Below are positions 12,385 through 22,083 of a stretch of 64,000 nt of DNA, piece after piece; the stretch's first letter is position 1, and each line of letters begins with the position of its first letter. A model generated the notes under the pieces. It had not been told where the DNA came from. It made no database searches and saw nothing but the letters and a program-made list of their open reading frames with translations. The position numbers and the translations under genes were made by a program. This stretch comes from Diogma glabrata (Eukaryota; Arthropoda; Insecta; Diptera; Cylindrotomidae): contig OY856188.1 in assembly GCA_963693315.1 (NCBI GenBank), positions 104,038,462-104,102,461 of the forward strand. The letters run 5' to 3'.

Positions 12385-12620
12385 GTGGTCTGTCAGATGA
12401 CAAAACTAGGACAATGCACAACATGTAGGTTGGTAGTTCAAGGATGGAATGCATAGGATGAATTAAGTAGAACCTAATCTTTGCTGATAATGCAGCCGGT
12501 TTAGCTGTCTGATCTGTCAAGCCTTAGATTCCAGTCAATACATCCTACACAGACCCAAATTGTTTAAAGTTAGAATCTACCAATACCACATGCTGAACAG
12601 AACCAAATTGCGAGCATAAC
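12385..12620. repeat. Dispersed repeat C, copy 1
   Basis: This aligns with 50050-50270 over about 220 bp. Shared phrases in the same order are TAGGATGAATTAA, CTTTGCTG.TAATGCAG, CTGTCTGA, CCAAATTGTT and AACCAAATTG.GAGCATAAC. It is interspersed and of unknown class. Confidence 0.75.
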
Positions 12621-12820
12621 AGTTGATCGTGGAACAATAATCGAGAAATCCACAATAATTCAATGTAAAGGCTGCGACGAATAGAAAAGGCGATAGTCGA
12701 AATCGGTAGAACTATAATACATGATTGATAACAATGACGTCGTCGCCAATTGTTGAAATAACTAGAATACAAGATAGTAGCAAAAATAAACGATATTGAT
12801 TTGATCGGATATTTAACACA

Positions 12821-13479
12821 CAGTAGATTTCACTTATAACGACATCCAAGGGACTGACAATTTTAAGACGCTATATACGAATTTCGTTATAAACCTATGT
12901 TGGCGATTTTAAAAGTTATTGCAATACAAAAACGAGAAATCTTATATAAGTTCAATTCATTTCTTTATTTAATATAAAATTCATTAAAATTACATACATG
13001 TATAAAATTATAAAATTAAATTAAAACAAAAAATAATAATTATGTCATTTCGTATACTTAAACCCAATTATTTAAAAAACTCAGTTATAGAGCTTTGTTT
13101 ATTCTCTTATTAGCGATGTAAACATTGTGAATACGCTTTTCGATATGAAGTATTGAATTAATTAAATCATCGTCCACGCTTCTTTGGCCAAAATAAGCAA
13201 AATTTTTAATCGTTGAAATAGCCTTAATAGTTTCACTTAACGAAGGAGGTTGAAATTTATTTATATCACCTAAATTACCTTCTATATGTAGTCTGCATCA
13301 TTATTGTCGTCAGATTCGATGTCTAATATATCGACCCCATTAATCTTAGATTGTAACTGTTCAATAATGTCTTCATCGGTTAGTTCTTCTGCTGTCACAA
13401 CTTCACTGTCGATGTTAATAAATTCACTCCATGGTGTGATTTCTGTGTCAATTTGTAATGAAGAGCTTTCTCATTGGCA
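12821..13479 (-). mobile_element. Tigger (pogo-like) element 1, left segment with TIR and transposase C-terminus
   Basis: The left TIR starts at 12821 with CAGTAGATTTCACTTATAAC, which matches the inverted right end at 21743-21762. On the minus strand, 13460 down to about 13090 encodes the acidic tail and last domain of a Tigger transposase: ITPWSEFINIDSEV, then EELTDEDIIEQL, a stop or frame break near 13265, then PPSLSETIKAISTIK and RIHNVYIANKRINKAL. That tail (acidic run, PPSLSEAIKAISTI..F, final HIEKRIH) is characteristic of CENP-B/jerky-like Tigger proteins. The coding sequence is cut at 13480, and the remaining N-terminal part is found at 20079-21286, so this and the right segment are probably one element split by inserted DNA. 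Confidence 0.8.
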
Positions 13480-13484
13480 AACCA
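13480..13484. repeat. Possible 5-bp target duplication (left copy)
   Basis: AACCA at 13480-13484 also occurs at 20074-20078. The two sit exactly where the Tigger coding sequence stops on the left and resumes on the right. A 5-bp duplication would suit an LTR retrotransposon, but a match this short can arise by chance. Confidence 0.35.
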
Positions 13485-13690
13485 AAGAATGGCATAGCAG
13501 GATGCGTACCTAGAGTGATTTTACGCCTTAACGACTAAAGCCCAGTCCTCGTGGATTTGATGGAGTAATACCTGCTGCTTCAACACAAATGCAGAAATGT
13601 ACGCAATTTACGAAAAGTTACAGAAATGGAAAAAAATACAAGTGGAAAATGGAGACTCTGGCGACCCTGTTTGCGAAAGGCCTACGATCA
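13485..13690 (+). repeat. tRNA-like SINE candidate, copy 2 of 3
   Basis: This copy is homologous to 2076-2281 and 50521-50727. The A-box-like TGGCATAGCAGG is at 13490-13501, and the more decayed B-box region GGATTTGATGG is near 13554. GAGACTCTGGCGACC lies near 13652-13666. It begins directly at the break in the Tigger element. Short open frames over 13589-13839 are products of this repeat and the CA-rich DNA after it. Confidence 0.45.
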
Positions 13691-14559
13691 GCGCGTCCAA
13701 CCCACACAATCATTCTCAGACGCCCACACACTCACGCTTCACACATGTCAACATTCACCCACACACTCAGACTGCGAAGCAAGACAACCAAGCTCTAAGA
13801 CCCGCAGCAAGTATCGCAAGTGATAGTAATCAAAATTAAGTTGTATTGCTGTCACATGAGCAACGTGATACAGCCCACAAACCACTGCCATTGCTGCTAC
13901 ACCGTAGATCAAAGCTTAGAGCACTGGAGAACGTCACACGCCATATTGAAAGTCTTTATTGATTATTTTCCTTTTCTTTATTAATAACACCTTCAAAAAG
14001 AATTTATAAAATCATTAGTAATTCCCAAGACAAAATATTTACAACTCAACAAAATTATGAGTTCATTTGTAAGTTGAACAAACATGTCCAAACCAGTTTA
14101 TTTCAATTCCTGTAGTTTACAGTTGGTTAATGTATCATAGAATTAATAAACCTAAAACATGACAAGAATTTGTTTTTATTTTGTTTTTGATTTTTTTGTA
14201 TTACAGGTTATTTGAGAATGATTGTTTTGAAAATATAACTTCATCAATTTAGGTAATATAATACTAGAAAAGGTATTTGGTATGTTAAGTTTTACCTCGG
14301 AGCAACAATATTTAGATAAGAATCACTTCCAATTCAGACTAACTGTGTCTCGCTTAACGCACTGCCAGTTCACACACACACGCAACAACTAGCACGCCCC
14401 CATTCAATCACTGATACACCCTTTCGCACACATTCACCCCTCTACAAATAAAATAAAATAAATCAAGTTCACTCACCACATGATTAAATCCTTCCGGCCA
14501 CAACGTCTTACAGTCTCAGCCCTCCATCCTCGATGACCAATCCAACAGGTAAAGTATCA
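13691..14559. other. CA-rich tracts and a splice-donor-like site, no gene
   Basis: CA-rich tracts at 13690-13775 and 14370-14440 (GT-rich on the minus strand) flank ordinary AT-rich DNA. At 14476-14492, minus-strand ATCATGTG^GTGAGTGAAC looks like a short exon ending in ATG plus two bases, followed by a consensus donor. The same layout, GT-rich DNA downstream and a tandem array upstream, is seen at 54.75-54.93 kb. Confidence 0.4.
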
Positions 14560-15240
14560 AGAAAATTGCTTGTCAATGTGGATAGAATTGTATAGAAAAT
14601 ACTGATGTGTTGAAATACGGTCGGAATGCGGCAGCAATAGCCCCAAAAATTTTAAACCAATGCTGTGTTGTGATACGGTTGAAATCCAATAGTAACAGCG
14701 AAAATTAGATCTCAATGTTGCGTTGAAATATGTATATTATCCAGTAGTAATAGCAAAAATTAGATATCGATGTTGCGTTGAAATATGTATAATATCCAGT
14801 AGTAATAGCCAAAAACTTGATACAAATGATGCGTATAAATATGTATAATGTACGGCAGCAACAGCAAAACTTTGACACAAAGGTTGCGTTGAAATGAGTG
14901 GTAACAGCAAAGATGTTATATAAATGTTGCGTTACAACATACAAAACATACGATAGCAACAGCAAAAGTTTGACATAAATGCTGAGTTGCAATAATATGC
15001 TGTAGTAACCGCAAAACTTTGATGCAAATGATGCGTTGAAATAAGTAATACGATCGTAATATCCACCGTTTTGTATAAATGCTACGTTGAAATCAATCAG
15101 GCACGGGTTGCAAAAAAAATAACACAAATTTTGTATAAATATTGCATTGAAACACGATGGTAACAGCAAAAGGTTTGTAGAAATGTTGCGTTGCAATAAC
15201 TAAGGCGATTATTGGCAATTTGTATACTAACGGTGGTATT
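14560..15240. repeat. Degenerate tandem array, ~55-bp unit
   Basis: GTTGCGTTGAAATATG-like phrases recur at about 14717, 14772, 14828, 14883 and 14926, with periods of 55, 56, 55 and 43. Each is followed by an AGTAATAGCAAAA-like block. Units decay toward both ends. The open frames at 14705-15371 (-) are this array read as protein. Confidence 0.8.
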
Positions 15241-15665
15241 AGCATTATATAACAATTGTTATAATGGTAAATAAGTTGAATCATGCAATGTCTAACAGAA
15301 TATTGTTGCATACGATAAACGTGGTTGAACGATGAACGGTGGTTATAAGGTCGAATAAGTTTTACACCCAACGAAATCTACTTTCATGATTTCGTATGTG
15401 TTTCGTTGTTTATCAACGCACTAAGGTAGATGAACCAGGTCATGCCACATAACGTACACAGAACCGAAGCACATGTTACTTGCAGTAATTATCTAATAAA
15501 AATTTAGTTCTACATTCAGTTGGAAAATCTTCACCGGAATTTCACCGAAACAAACATATACTGTCTCTTTGTATTATTCACAAACTAAACACACAGCTTT
15601 TTAGAATGCCTTTTATTAATACTGAGCATTATCCAATTTATCTTAATTTAATACAGAACATATGG
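15241..15665. other. Sequence downstream of Gag, possible retroelement remnant
   Basis: No protein is recognised. It lies just 3' of the Gag reading (minus strand) where a pol gene would be expected; no protease or reverse transcriptase motif was seen, so the internal region was lost here. Confidence 0.4.
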
Positions 15666-17514
15666 TTATGGTTCAGCATGAGCGGGTGTTCGCTTCAATA
15701 ATTTCAATTCAGCATCATGTGTGGATACCAGGGTATCAGAAGCAGTATTTTTAAACTGTGCTATTGGGGCGTACAAACTTTCAGCAGGTTCGTTATGGTT
15801 CGAATTAATGGCAGGTGCGTTCAAAGAGTTATTCAGCAAATTGAAGGTTGAAGCTGAGTTTGAGACTGTGTCATAAAGAAACGGGTTGTTAGACGAAATA
15901 ATTGTAGTACCTGAAAACAAACCCTTTTTAGGCTCAGATGAGTCTAAGATGTGTCCTGGGAGCGAGAAAAGATGTTGGGATTTTGGCCCCCCCTTCGGTT
16001 TCCCGGACAATTTTCACAATTAGGACACAACACATCGTCCTTTCCACATCCCCAACAAAACAAACGTTGAGCTTCACGACAGTCGTGCCACCGATGACCA
16101 GGTCTTTTACAGTTCCAACAAATAGTGGAACTGGTGATTCGTTTCATATTTGGAGCTGAAGGTATTGCAGCGAGTTCATTAGATGTAATTGGTAAAGAAT
16201 CGGTTGGCAATTCACTAATTTGAATTTGAGAAAATTCACGATCTAAATCCACCTCAGACACCGGTCTAGATGGTCTAACATTATAATCGCGCGGTCTTGA
16301 TATGGACTCGGCCCACAATTTTTCTCGGTCTCGGCAGAGTTAGCGCAGATGTTCCAGTCCATAAATGGTGACATAGAGCAGATCCTTTCTGATTTCCAAT
16401 CGTAAGTTATTTCGAATCATGGATAACAATTCCACCTCCGACATCGGTACTCGTAGTTTATCTGCCAGTCGATAAATGGACTGTAAGAATTCATCAAATA
16501 GTTCCGTGGGTCTCTGTTTCCTGGACCTCATCCGCTCCTTCACTTCCTCGTCCGTCTGCCGGTCCTGAAATTCTATACGCAGAGCATGACACAAGGCAGT
16601 CCAAATAAGCTGTCGGTTCTGGCGAAAATATCTCCAGAACCAATCAGCTGCTCGATCGGTGAACAACAGGTACAGACATCGGGTGACAATAGTAAAGTCA
16701 CTGTTCAAACACATCTCCGTCAGCCGCTCTATTCTGAAGATGAACGCTTCAACATCTGAACCATCGGGTCTACCTGAGAACGTTACGTTCCAATTCCTAA
16801 TTGTTGTAGAGTGCTGTTCGAGATGTGTTTGCAATCTAGCTGGAGCAGGAGCAGGATGAGGTTCAGCGAACAGAGGTGGCATTGGTATAATATTTCGTGG
16901 ACCCACTTCTTCTCTTACTGAGTGGACCGACGGAGCTGATTGTTGCCGCGGGGAGATGTGAGACATGGCATGTATTTCTTCTGGTGAAAAATTTTCAGGG
17001 ACCATTTCTTCAGGTGCAGGAGCACGGTTTTGGACTATTGAGTCTCTTAATGCAGCCATTTCTTGATCCACCTGCGCATGTACGATCTTACGCGAAGCTC
17101 GTGCCACGGCAGCAGCATCACCTTGCTCAAGACACCTCTGGGCCGGGTCACTTCGAATTATGTTGGCATGATGTGGAGGAAGAGGTCCATTTGGTACTCT
17201 AGTTGATGATCGCTCAATCGGCGTTGGTGCAACTCGGCCGCGAGAGCTCGAGTGTAAGGTCTTTTAGGTGGCGCCACTACAGTGTAATTATTGTTTTCTG
17301 TTCCTCGAGGCAGCCGTTGTAATTCCGAACGCACGCAAGCGGCTCGACATATCTGGCAGGAATTATTCTGCAACAACCAATGGTTGAGGCAGATGTCATG
17401 GAACAGGTAGTTACACCTGGTGAGAATTTTAACGTCTGCCGGCACAATCTCATGCTGACAGACCGCACAGGAGCTAGATCTGTCTGAAACGTCAATCCTA
17501 TCTGTGGCCGACAT
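15666..17514 (-). pseudogene. gag: Retrotransposon Gag with an N-terminal RING-H2-like domain and zinc knuckles, broken
   Basis: Four minus-strand pieces form one Gag. (1) 17514-17158 starts with ATG; residues 16-60 are RING-like: CAVC, then C-N-Y-L-F-H-D-I-C, then SCQICRA. In a RING-H2 the site after CN should be His but is Tyr. (2) 17107-16340, open upstream to about 17160 in a frame one base off, is a Ty3/gypsy-type capsid: FSGRPDGSDVEAFIFRIERL, then AADWFWRYF, then RKQRPTELFDEFLQSIYRLA. (3) After an in-frame TAA at 16342-16340, 16318-15944 has a CX2CX4HX4C knuckle (CWNCKRPGHRWHDC) and a CX2C...CPNC motif. (4) 16010-15666 is an Asn/Ser-rich tail in another frame. Gag packages the element's RNA in particles; a RING would suggest ubiquitin-ligase-like activity, which is inference. 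The breaks at ~17160, 16340 and ~16000 make it a pseudogene. The tRNA-Lys primer site at 20053-20070 has the matching orientation. Confidence 0.82.
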
Positions 17515-18181
17515 TATGAATATTCAAACCGAGAACAACCGTGTGATATTTGACCAATTGACAAAAGTATTGTGTAATCTGACTATAACCGAGGGTGAAA
17601 CACACAAAACAAAAAAAAATACTATTAATCTCGATGATGCTGGTATTTGACCAAACAAAGATAAAAGTTGACACTAGAAAGAAAGCAGGTATACTAAGGT
17701 TATGGCAGAAGGTGGCAAATAAAAAAAATTTTCCAGATCCAATTCCGGGCAGATCTGGGGGTTCCCGAGACGCGAAGGTCGTAAAATACAAAAAAAAATG
17801 AACGAACGAATAAAAGTGCGGCAAGCCTACCGGTTTGACAAGGAGAATTCAAAGATTTAAATGTTACAAAATTTTATATATGAAAAAAAATTAACCTATC
17901 ATGCAAAATTAAAATTGACATGCAACAAAAAAACTGATACTTAATTAAGAGAATTTTTTTTTTCAAAAAAATTACTTAGTAGATAACCTAACCTTATCTT
18001 AACTAACACTAATTCGATTGAGGAAAGGATCAACAAAAAAAAATTTTCGTATTTTATTTTAAATACCGAACCAAGGTTTCAGTTGGTCCTTTTCTCAATT
18101 TACCTTAATTAAATTGTTTCTTGTTATTTAATCTTGACGATATTTACGTTGGTTGTTCTTGATGTTATTTTATAAATTTTT
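17515..18181. other. Probable retroelement leader, no gene
   Basis: This lies upstream of the Gag start on the minus strand. It is AT-rich except 17690-17790. The frames at 17498-17824 (-) and 17595-17801 (+) show no domain. It is probably untranslated leader plus inserted DNA. Confidence 0.35.
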
Positions 18182-18300
18182 ATTAATCTTGATGCCAATT
18201 ATAAAATTGTTATTAATCTTGATGCCAATTATAAATTTTTATTAATCTTGATGCCAATTGTAAATTTCTATTAATCTTGATGCCAATTATAAATTTCATT
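18182..18300. repeat. Tandem array, ~30-bp unit
   Basis: ATTAATCTTGATGCCAATTA recurs at 18182, 18212, 18241 and 18270, with periods of 30, 29 and 29. The LINE fragment was inserted into the last unit at 18300. Confidence 0.92.
18289..18300. repeat. 12-bp target-site duplication, left copy
   Basis: ATAAATTTCATT at 18289-18300 is repeated exactly at 18874-18885, bracketing the LINE fragment between them. Confidence 0.92.
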
Positions 18301-18873
18301 TTTTTTTTTTTTTTTTTTTTTTATTGGAGGGCCTTGAGACTTACAGTTCAAGTAGCACTGCGACCTGAAGGTCTATTGTGCTTACCCTGATTTTGTTATT
18401 AGTCAGTCGTCGTCTGTGCCGTTACTGGTTGTATTCTGTCATCCAAGTTGAGACTTTTAATAAAATTAATTAGCTCAATCTGAGTGACGTTTTGTGGTAA
18501 TGGAAGTGTTAGTCTTCTATGACCAAGTTGGTTGTATCTGTGCCCAGAGAGTTCAGGACAGCTGCAGATGACGTGTTCCATCGTTTCCGCATCCGAGTAG
18601 CAGAATCTGCACCTGTCGGAAACAACAAGGCCTATTTTGTTAAGATGGTGGTTTAAAGGACCATGTCCAGTAACGCACCACGTTAAAATTCTTAGAGACT
18701 CTCTGTTTAAGTCGATTGTTTTTAAGGGTGAAACAGGGAGGTTACCTAGAAACTTCTTGGAGTGAACTAGTCCCTCTCTGCTTTTCCATAATTTAGCATT
18801 TTGTTCTTGTTCCATTGTTTGGATTGTGCTTTTGAGCGAACTCTTGGCCATTCCAAAGCAAGGTCATAAGGTC
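18301..18873 (-). mobile_element. 5'-truncated LINE (I/Jockey superfamily) with poly-A tail and perfect TSD
   Basis: On the minus strand, 18851-18399 encodes the last 150 residues of a LINE ORF2 with the terminal CCHC-type motif: CVTGHGPLNHHLNKIGL, then CRFCYSDAETMEHVICSCP. This is the region after reverse transcriptase and RNase H. The reading has no stop, so insertion was fairly recent. The 3' end carries a 22-base poly-A (T run at 18301-18322 on the plus strand). The 5' end is cut at 18873, typical of incomplete reverse transcription. A perfect 12-bp duplication flanks it. It sits inside the leader of the Gag element, so it is younger than that. Confidence 0.93.
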
Positions 18874-18885
18874 ATAAATTTCATT
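18874..18885. repeat. 12-bp target-site duplication, right copy
   Basis: Exact copy of 18289-18300, marking the 5' end of the truncated LINE. Confidence 0.92.
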
Positions 18886-19050
18886 AGTATAAAGTATGCC
18901 GGCAACTAAAATTTTGAGAGAAAAACAACATTAGCACCTATTATTATCAGCAGTTTTATTTGATCTATTGACTTATTTATTTATTTTTTTTTGTTTTATA
19001 TTTATTTATTTGTTATTTTTTTTTCTCTATAAATTATTTATTTATTTATT
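18886..19050. other. T-rich spacer
   Basis: TTTATTTATT-type low-complexity DNA; nothing else is seen. Confidence 0.5.
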
Positions 19051-19800
19051 AATATTTTTATTGACGGGGGACTTTCAGGGGTTGAAGGCGGCGATCGCCG
19101 TTCTTTCATTTTAAATTTTGTTTATTCTGGTTTTTAATTTTGGGACCAAAGAAAAGTTTAAAATGCACTACGTTAAAGGATGGGAAATGAGAAAGGAAAA
19201 GGACACAAGATAGGATGTCTAAGGATGGGAAAAGGTAAGGTGGGAAAGGAATAAGATGGGGTATGTGCTGATGGGATCTCACCCAGCTGACAAGTGCTGA
19301 AGGGATGGCCAGAAAATAAATCCTCTGGACGACCATTCGATCAACAACACTCGCCAGCTGCGATCCACACCAACACATACGGGCGGGGTGCTATGACCTG
19401 AGTTGATCCAGTCAACCACGGCATCAACGCTGAGCGGACATCTTCCCTCAGTAGCTGATCGGGCTACTTTGGAAAATGCCCCCCAGTATCATCCATGGGG
19501 AACTGAACAAATCAGGCCATAGGAGGCCAATATTGCCAGGAGGGGATTCTAACGTTTAGACAATATTGAATTGGGCTGGACTCTGAGGACACCACGAACC
19601 CGAAGCCTGACCAGGTGACCAGACTCGGACGAGAATTGGCGTATACACCAATACACGTCAGTCTAGGTCTGGCACATAAGTCACCTTCGGCCTTCGCGAC
19701 ATCGCCAGAAACCCAACCCGTAACTAGGGTCCGTGGGGTTGTAATGCCCATTGGGAATAATTCCTAACAACTATTCCCACCCTTGCGTTAACAACAAAAA
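19051..19800. other. GC-richer island, probable retroelement untranslated region
   Basis: Base composition is clearly less AT-rich than the surroundings (for example GGGGGACTTTCAGGGG near 19062). The frames at 19106-19378 and 19512-19751 (-) show no known domain. It lies between the tRNA-Lys primer site and the Gag start, so it is most likely leader sequence of that retroelement or a nested element's UTR. Confidence 0.4.
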
Positions 19801-20052
19801 CAAAAAGAAGTTACAGCTGGTGGCGTGGGGACGCAAAACCCCATCGAAGTCAATCTGAGGGATCTCAGACTAACTCCGCTCCTGCGCGTTGAAGCATGGA
19901 GTTGCTTCCCGTCGCCAGAGCCTCTAACTATTGAATGGTAGAAGAATAAAATTAATTATGAAGAAAAAGTTTTTAAAAAAAAAAATTTCAAAGTTGTTTG
20001 TTATGTGAAGGGACTCCTCCAGAGTCCTACATTGCTGTAGAAACCCTTAGAG

Positions 20053-20070
20053 GAGCCCCACGTTGGGCGC
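20053..20070 (-). promoter_or_regulatory. Retroelement primer-binding site for tRNA-Lys
   Basis: The plus strand reads GAGCCCCACGTTGGGCGC, the 3' end (T-arm and acceptor strand, without CCA) of insect tRNA-Lys(CUU). On the minus strand it is therefore a primer-binding site, GCGCCCAACGTGGGGCTC, oriented the same way as the Gag gene. The 5' LTR expected at higher coordinates is absent: Tigger coding sequence resumes within about 10 bases. A tRNA gene was excluded because the rest of the cloverleaf is missing. Confidence 0.7.
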
Positions 20071-20073
20071 TTT

Positions 20074-20078
20074 AACCA
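20074..20078. repeat. Possible 5-bp target duplication (right copy)
   Basis: AACCA, matching 13480-13484 at the other edge of the DNA inserted into Tigger element 1. See the left copy for the caveat. Confidence 0.35.
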
Positions 20079-21762
20079 TTCGTTTAATGGAATGTTATCC
20101 GCATTTCATTAAAGTCGTCAGTATCCGCAGATTTGACTATACCTGAATGTATTGACTATACCTGAATGTATATTCTGAGAATCACCTTTAACCCAGCCTG
20201 CATGATTAAAGCAATTCTGAATTGTAGAAGACTTAACATCTCTCCACGCAGTTGAAATCATGTCAATTGCATTGATTAAATTTACCGTAAAAGTAGATTT
20301 ATTTGCTTCGCAGTTGTGCACCATTTTAAGAACAAGCGATTTTCTGTAATTATTTTTAAGACATTTTATTATGCCTTGATCGATCGGCTGGATCACTGAT
20401 GTCGTATTCGGTGGGAGGAAATTCAATTTGATATTAGTAAGTTGATTACTTACATCTGGATGTGCTGGACAGTTGTCGATGAATAGGATAATTTTTCTTT
20501 TCGTTTAGCGTAGTTCTTTGTCCCATCGAAGTAAGTAATTTTTGAACAGGTCCGACGTCATCCATGCTCTTTTATTCGCATCATATTCGACTGGCAATGA
20601 GTTGATGTTTTTGAAACATCTCGGTTTTTTTGATTTTCCGATAATAAAAAGTTTCCTTTTGTCGCTTCCATCCATGTTTGTAGCTAATAGGACTGTAATT
20701 CGTTCTTTCGAAAGTTTACCTCCAGTGCACTCCCTCTGAACTTAAGAGTTTGATCTGGGGTTAATTTAAAAAATAATGCAGTTTCGTCTGCGTTGTAAAT
20801 GTCTGATGGTTTATAATTATAGCAAACTTTTGGAAAAATATCTCGAACCCAATTATTACACTGATCTTGTGATACTGACGCAGCTTCACCCGAAATTTTT
20901 CCCACGACGATATAATGTCGCAATCGAAAACGATAAATCCAACTATCATTACACGAAAAATTTGTTTTGCCTATTTTTCGAGCAAATTCATTCGCTTTAG
21001 CTTGCAATAAAGGTCCAGTTATTGGGATATGTTTCGTACGTTGAACTGTGAACCACTCAAGTAATAATTCATCAATATCATTATGTTCTGCTTTTCTTAT
21101 TCGTTTGTTTTTCAATGAATTTTTTTCGAACTGTTTTTTTATGTTGTCTCTATTTTTCCATATTGTTGACAATGTTGAATGTGCTATGCTAAATTCTTTT
21201 GCCAGATCAGTATTGTGCTCACCGTTTTCAAGTCGCCATATACTACTTGATTTTTCTTCGACGGTAAAACTTTTGCGTTTAGACATTTGTTTAATTATTA
21301 TTTTTTATTCTAAAATTGTACTTTGCACTATAGCATCGAATATATGACTGTTTCATCAATTCACTAACAAAACAAAAACTTCTAACTTAACGGGAAATTT
21401 CGATAGTATTTTTTATAGCTATATGTGCGAAAAATAACGCTGGTGTAAATTATACTAAAACAAAGCTATTTGTTTCTACACCATGTATGTATGTATATAC
21501 AAATCATACAATTAAATGATGATAAATTTTGTATACCAATATAATTTTTGTAGTATTGGTATAATATTTGTCGTAATAACCGAATTTTTTCGATTTAAAA
21601 ATCCATAAATCAGGTCGTTATACCCAGATTTTTCATTGTATACATTTCGCTCTAAACGAAATAATTTTTTCATAATAACTAAAAAATTGAAGGGATCATT
21701 TTTTTGAGTCGTTTGATGCCAGTTGTCGTTAAAACAGTAGTCGCTTTAAGTCGAATCTACTG
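20079..21762 (-). mobile_element. Tigger (pogo-like) element 1, right segment with transposase and right TIR
   Basis: On the minus strand the transposase begins at 21286 (MSKRKSFTVEEK) with a CENP-B-type helix-turn-helix (LAKEFSIAHSTLSTIWKNRD at about residues 29-48), then the second DNA-binding helix set (GPLLQAKANEFARKIG). The DDE core follows: YNADETALFF (first D near residue 170), then GKSKKPRCFKN, a second D in IILFIDNCPAHP near 20470-20500 (a stop nearby), and PPNTTSVIQPIDQGI at about 20390-20415. A 19-bp tandem duplication (20133-20151 and 20152-20170) shifts the frame near the end, followed by an acidic patch and the break at 20078. The right TIR ends ...TCTACTG at 21762, followed by TA. 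The ~1.7 kb here plus ~0.66 kb at 12821-13479 gives a normal Tigger length of about 2.3 kb. The element is dead. Confidence 0.9.
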
Positions 21763-22083
21763 TATTTTCAAAGCTCAAATATATTTAAACTATATCACAG
21801 TTTTAATTTTTGTTATTCAAACAAACCCGAAAGCGAAAACTTATATTTTTTTAAGATTCGAAACTCGATTTAATAATATATGTACAAACTAATATATGTA
21901 CAAATAATATATATACAAACTTAATTGTCAAAATACTAGGCGCTTTGAATAGTTCGAACCCGCTCGATTAAAAAAACGGACCGAATTTTAATTTTTGATT
22001 TAAAATCAAAGCTTGATTGCATTCTTTTTTCCCAAACAAAAATCGAAAATTAACTAATTTAATTTTTCAAAATCAAATTATGA
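21763..22083. other. AT-rich gap
   Basis: Short low-complexity stretch with ATATATGTACAAA repeats near 21880-21920; nothing else is seen. Confidence 0.5.

Noticed and set aside
13589..13839. Three overlapping plus-strand frames
   Set aside because: All lie in the SINE-like copy and CA-rich tract; three frames open at once signals low complexity, not coding.
14705..15371. Cysteine- and tyrosine-rich minus-strand frames
   Set aside because: They are the 55-bp tandem array read as protein.
15241..15665. 3' LTR of the Gag retroelement
   Set aside because: No matching second copy and no TG...CA termini with duplication were found.
20053..20070. tRNA-Lys gene
   Set aside because: Only the 3' 18 bases match; there is no D arm, anticodon arm or 5' acceptor strand upstream. 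A primer-binding site explains it better.
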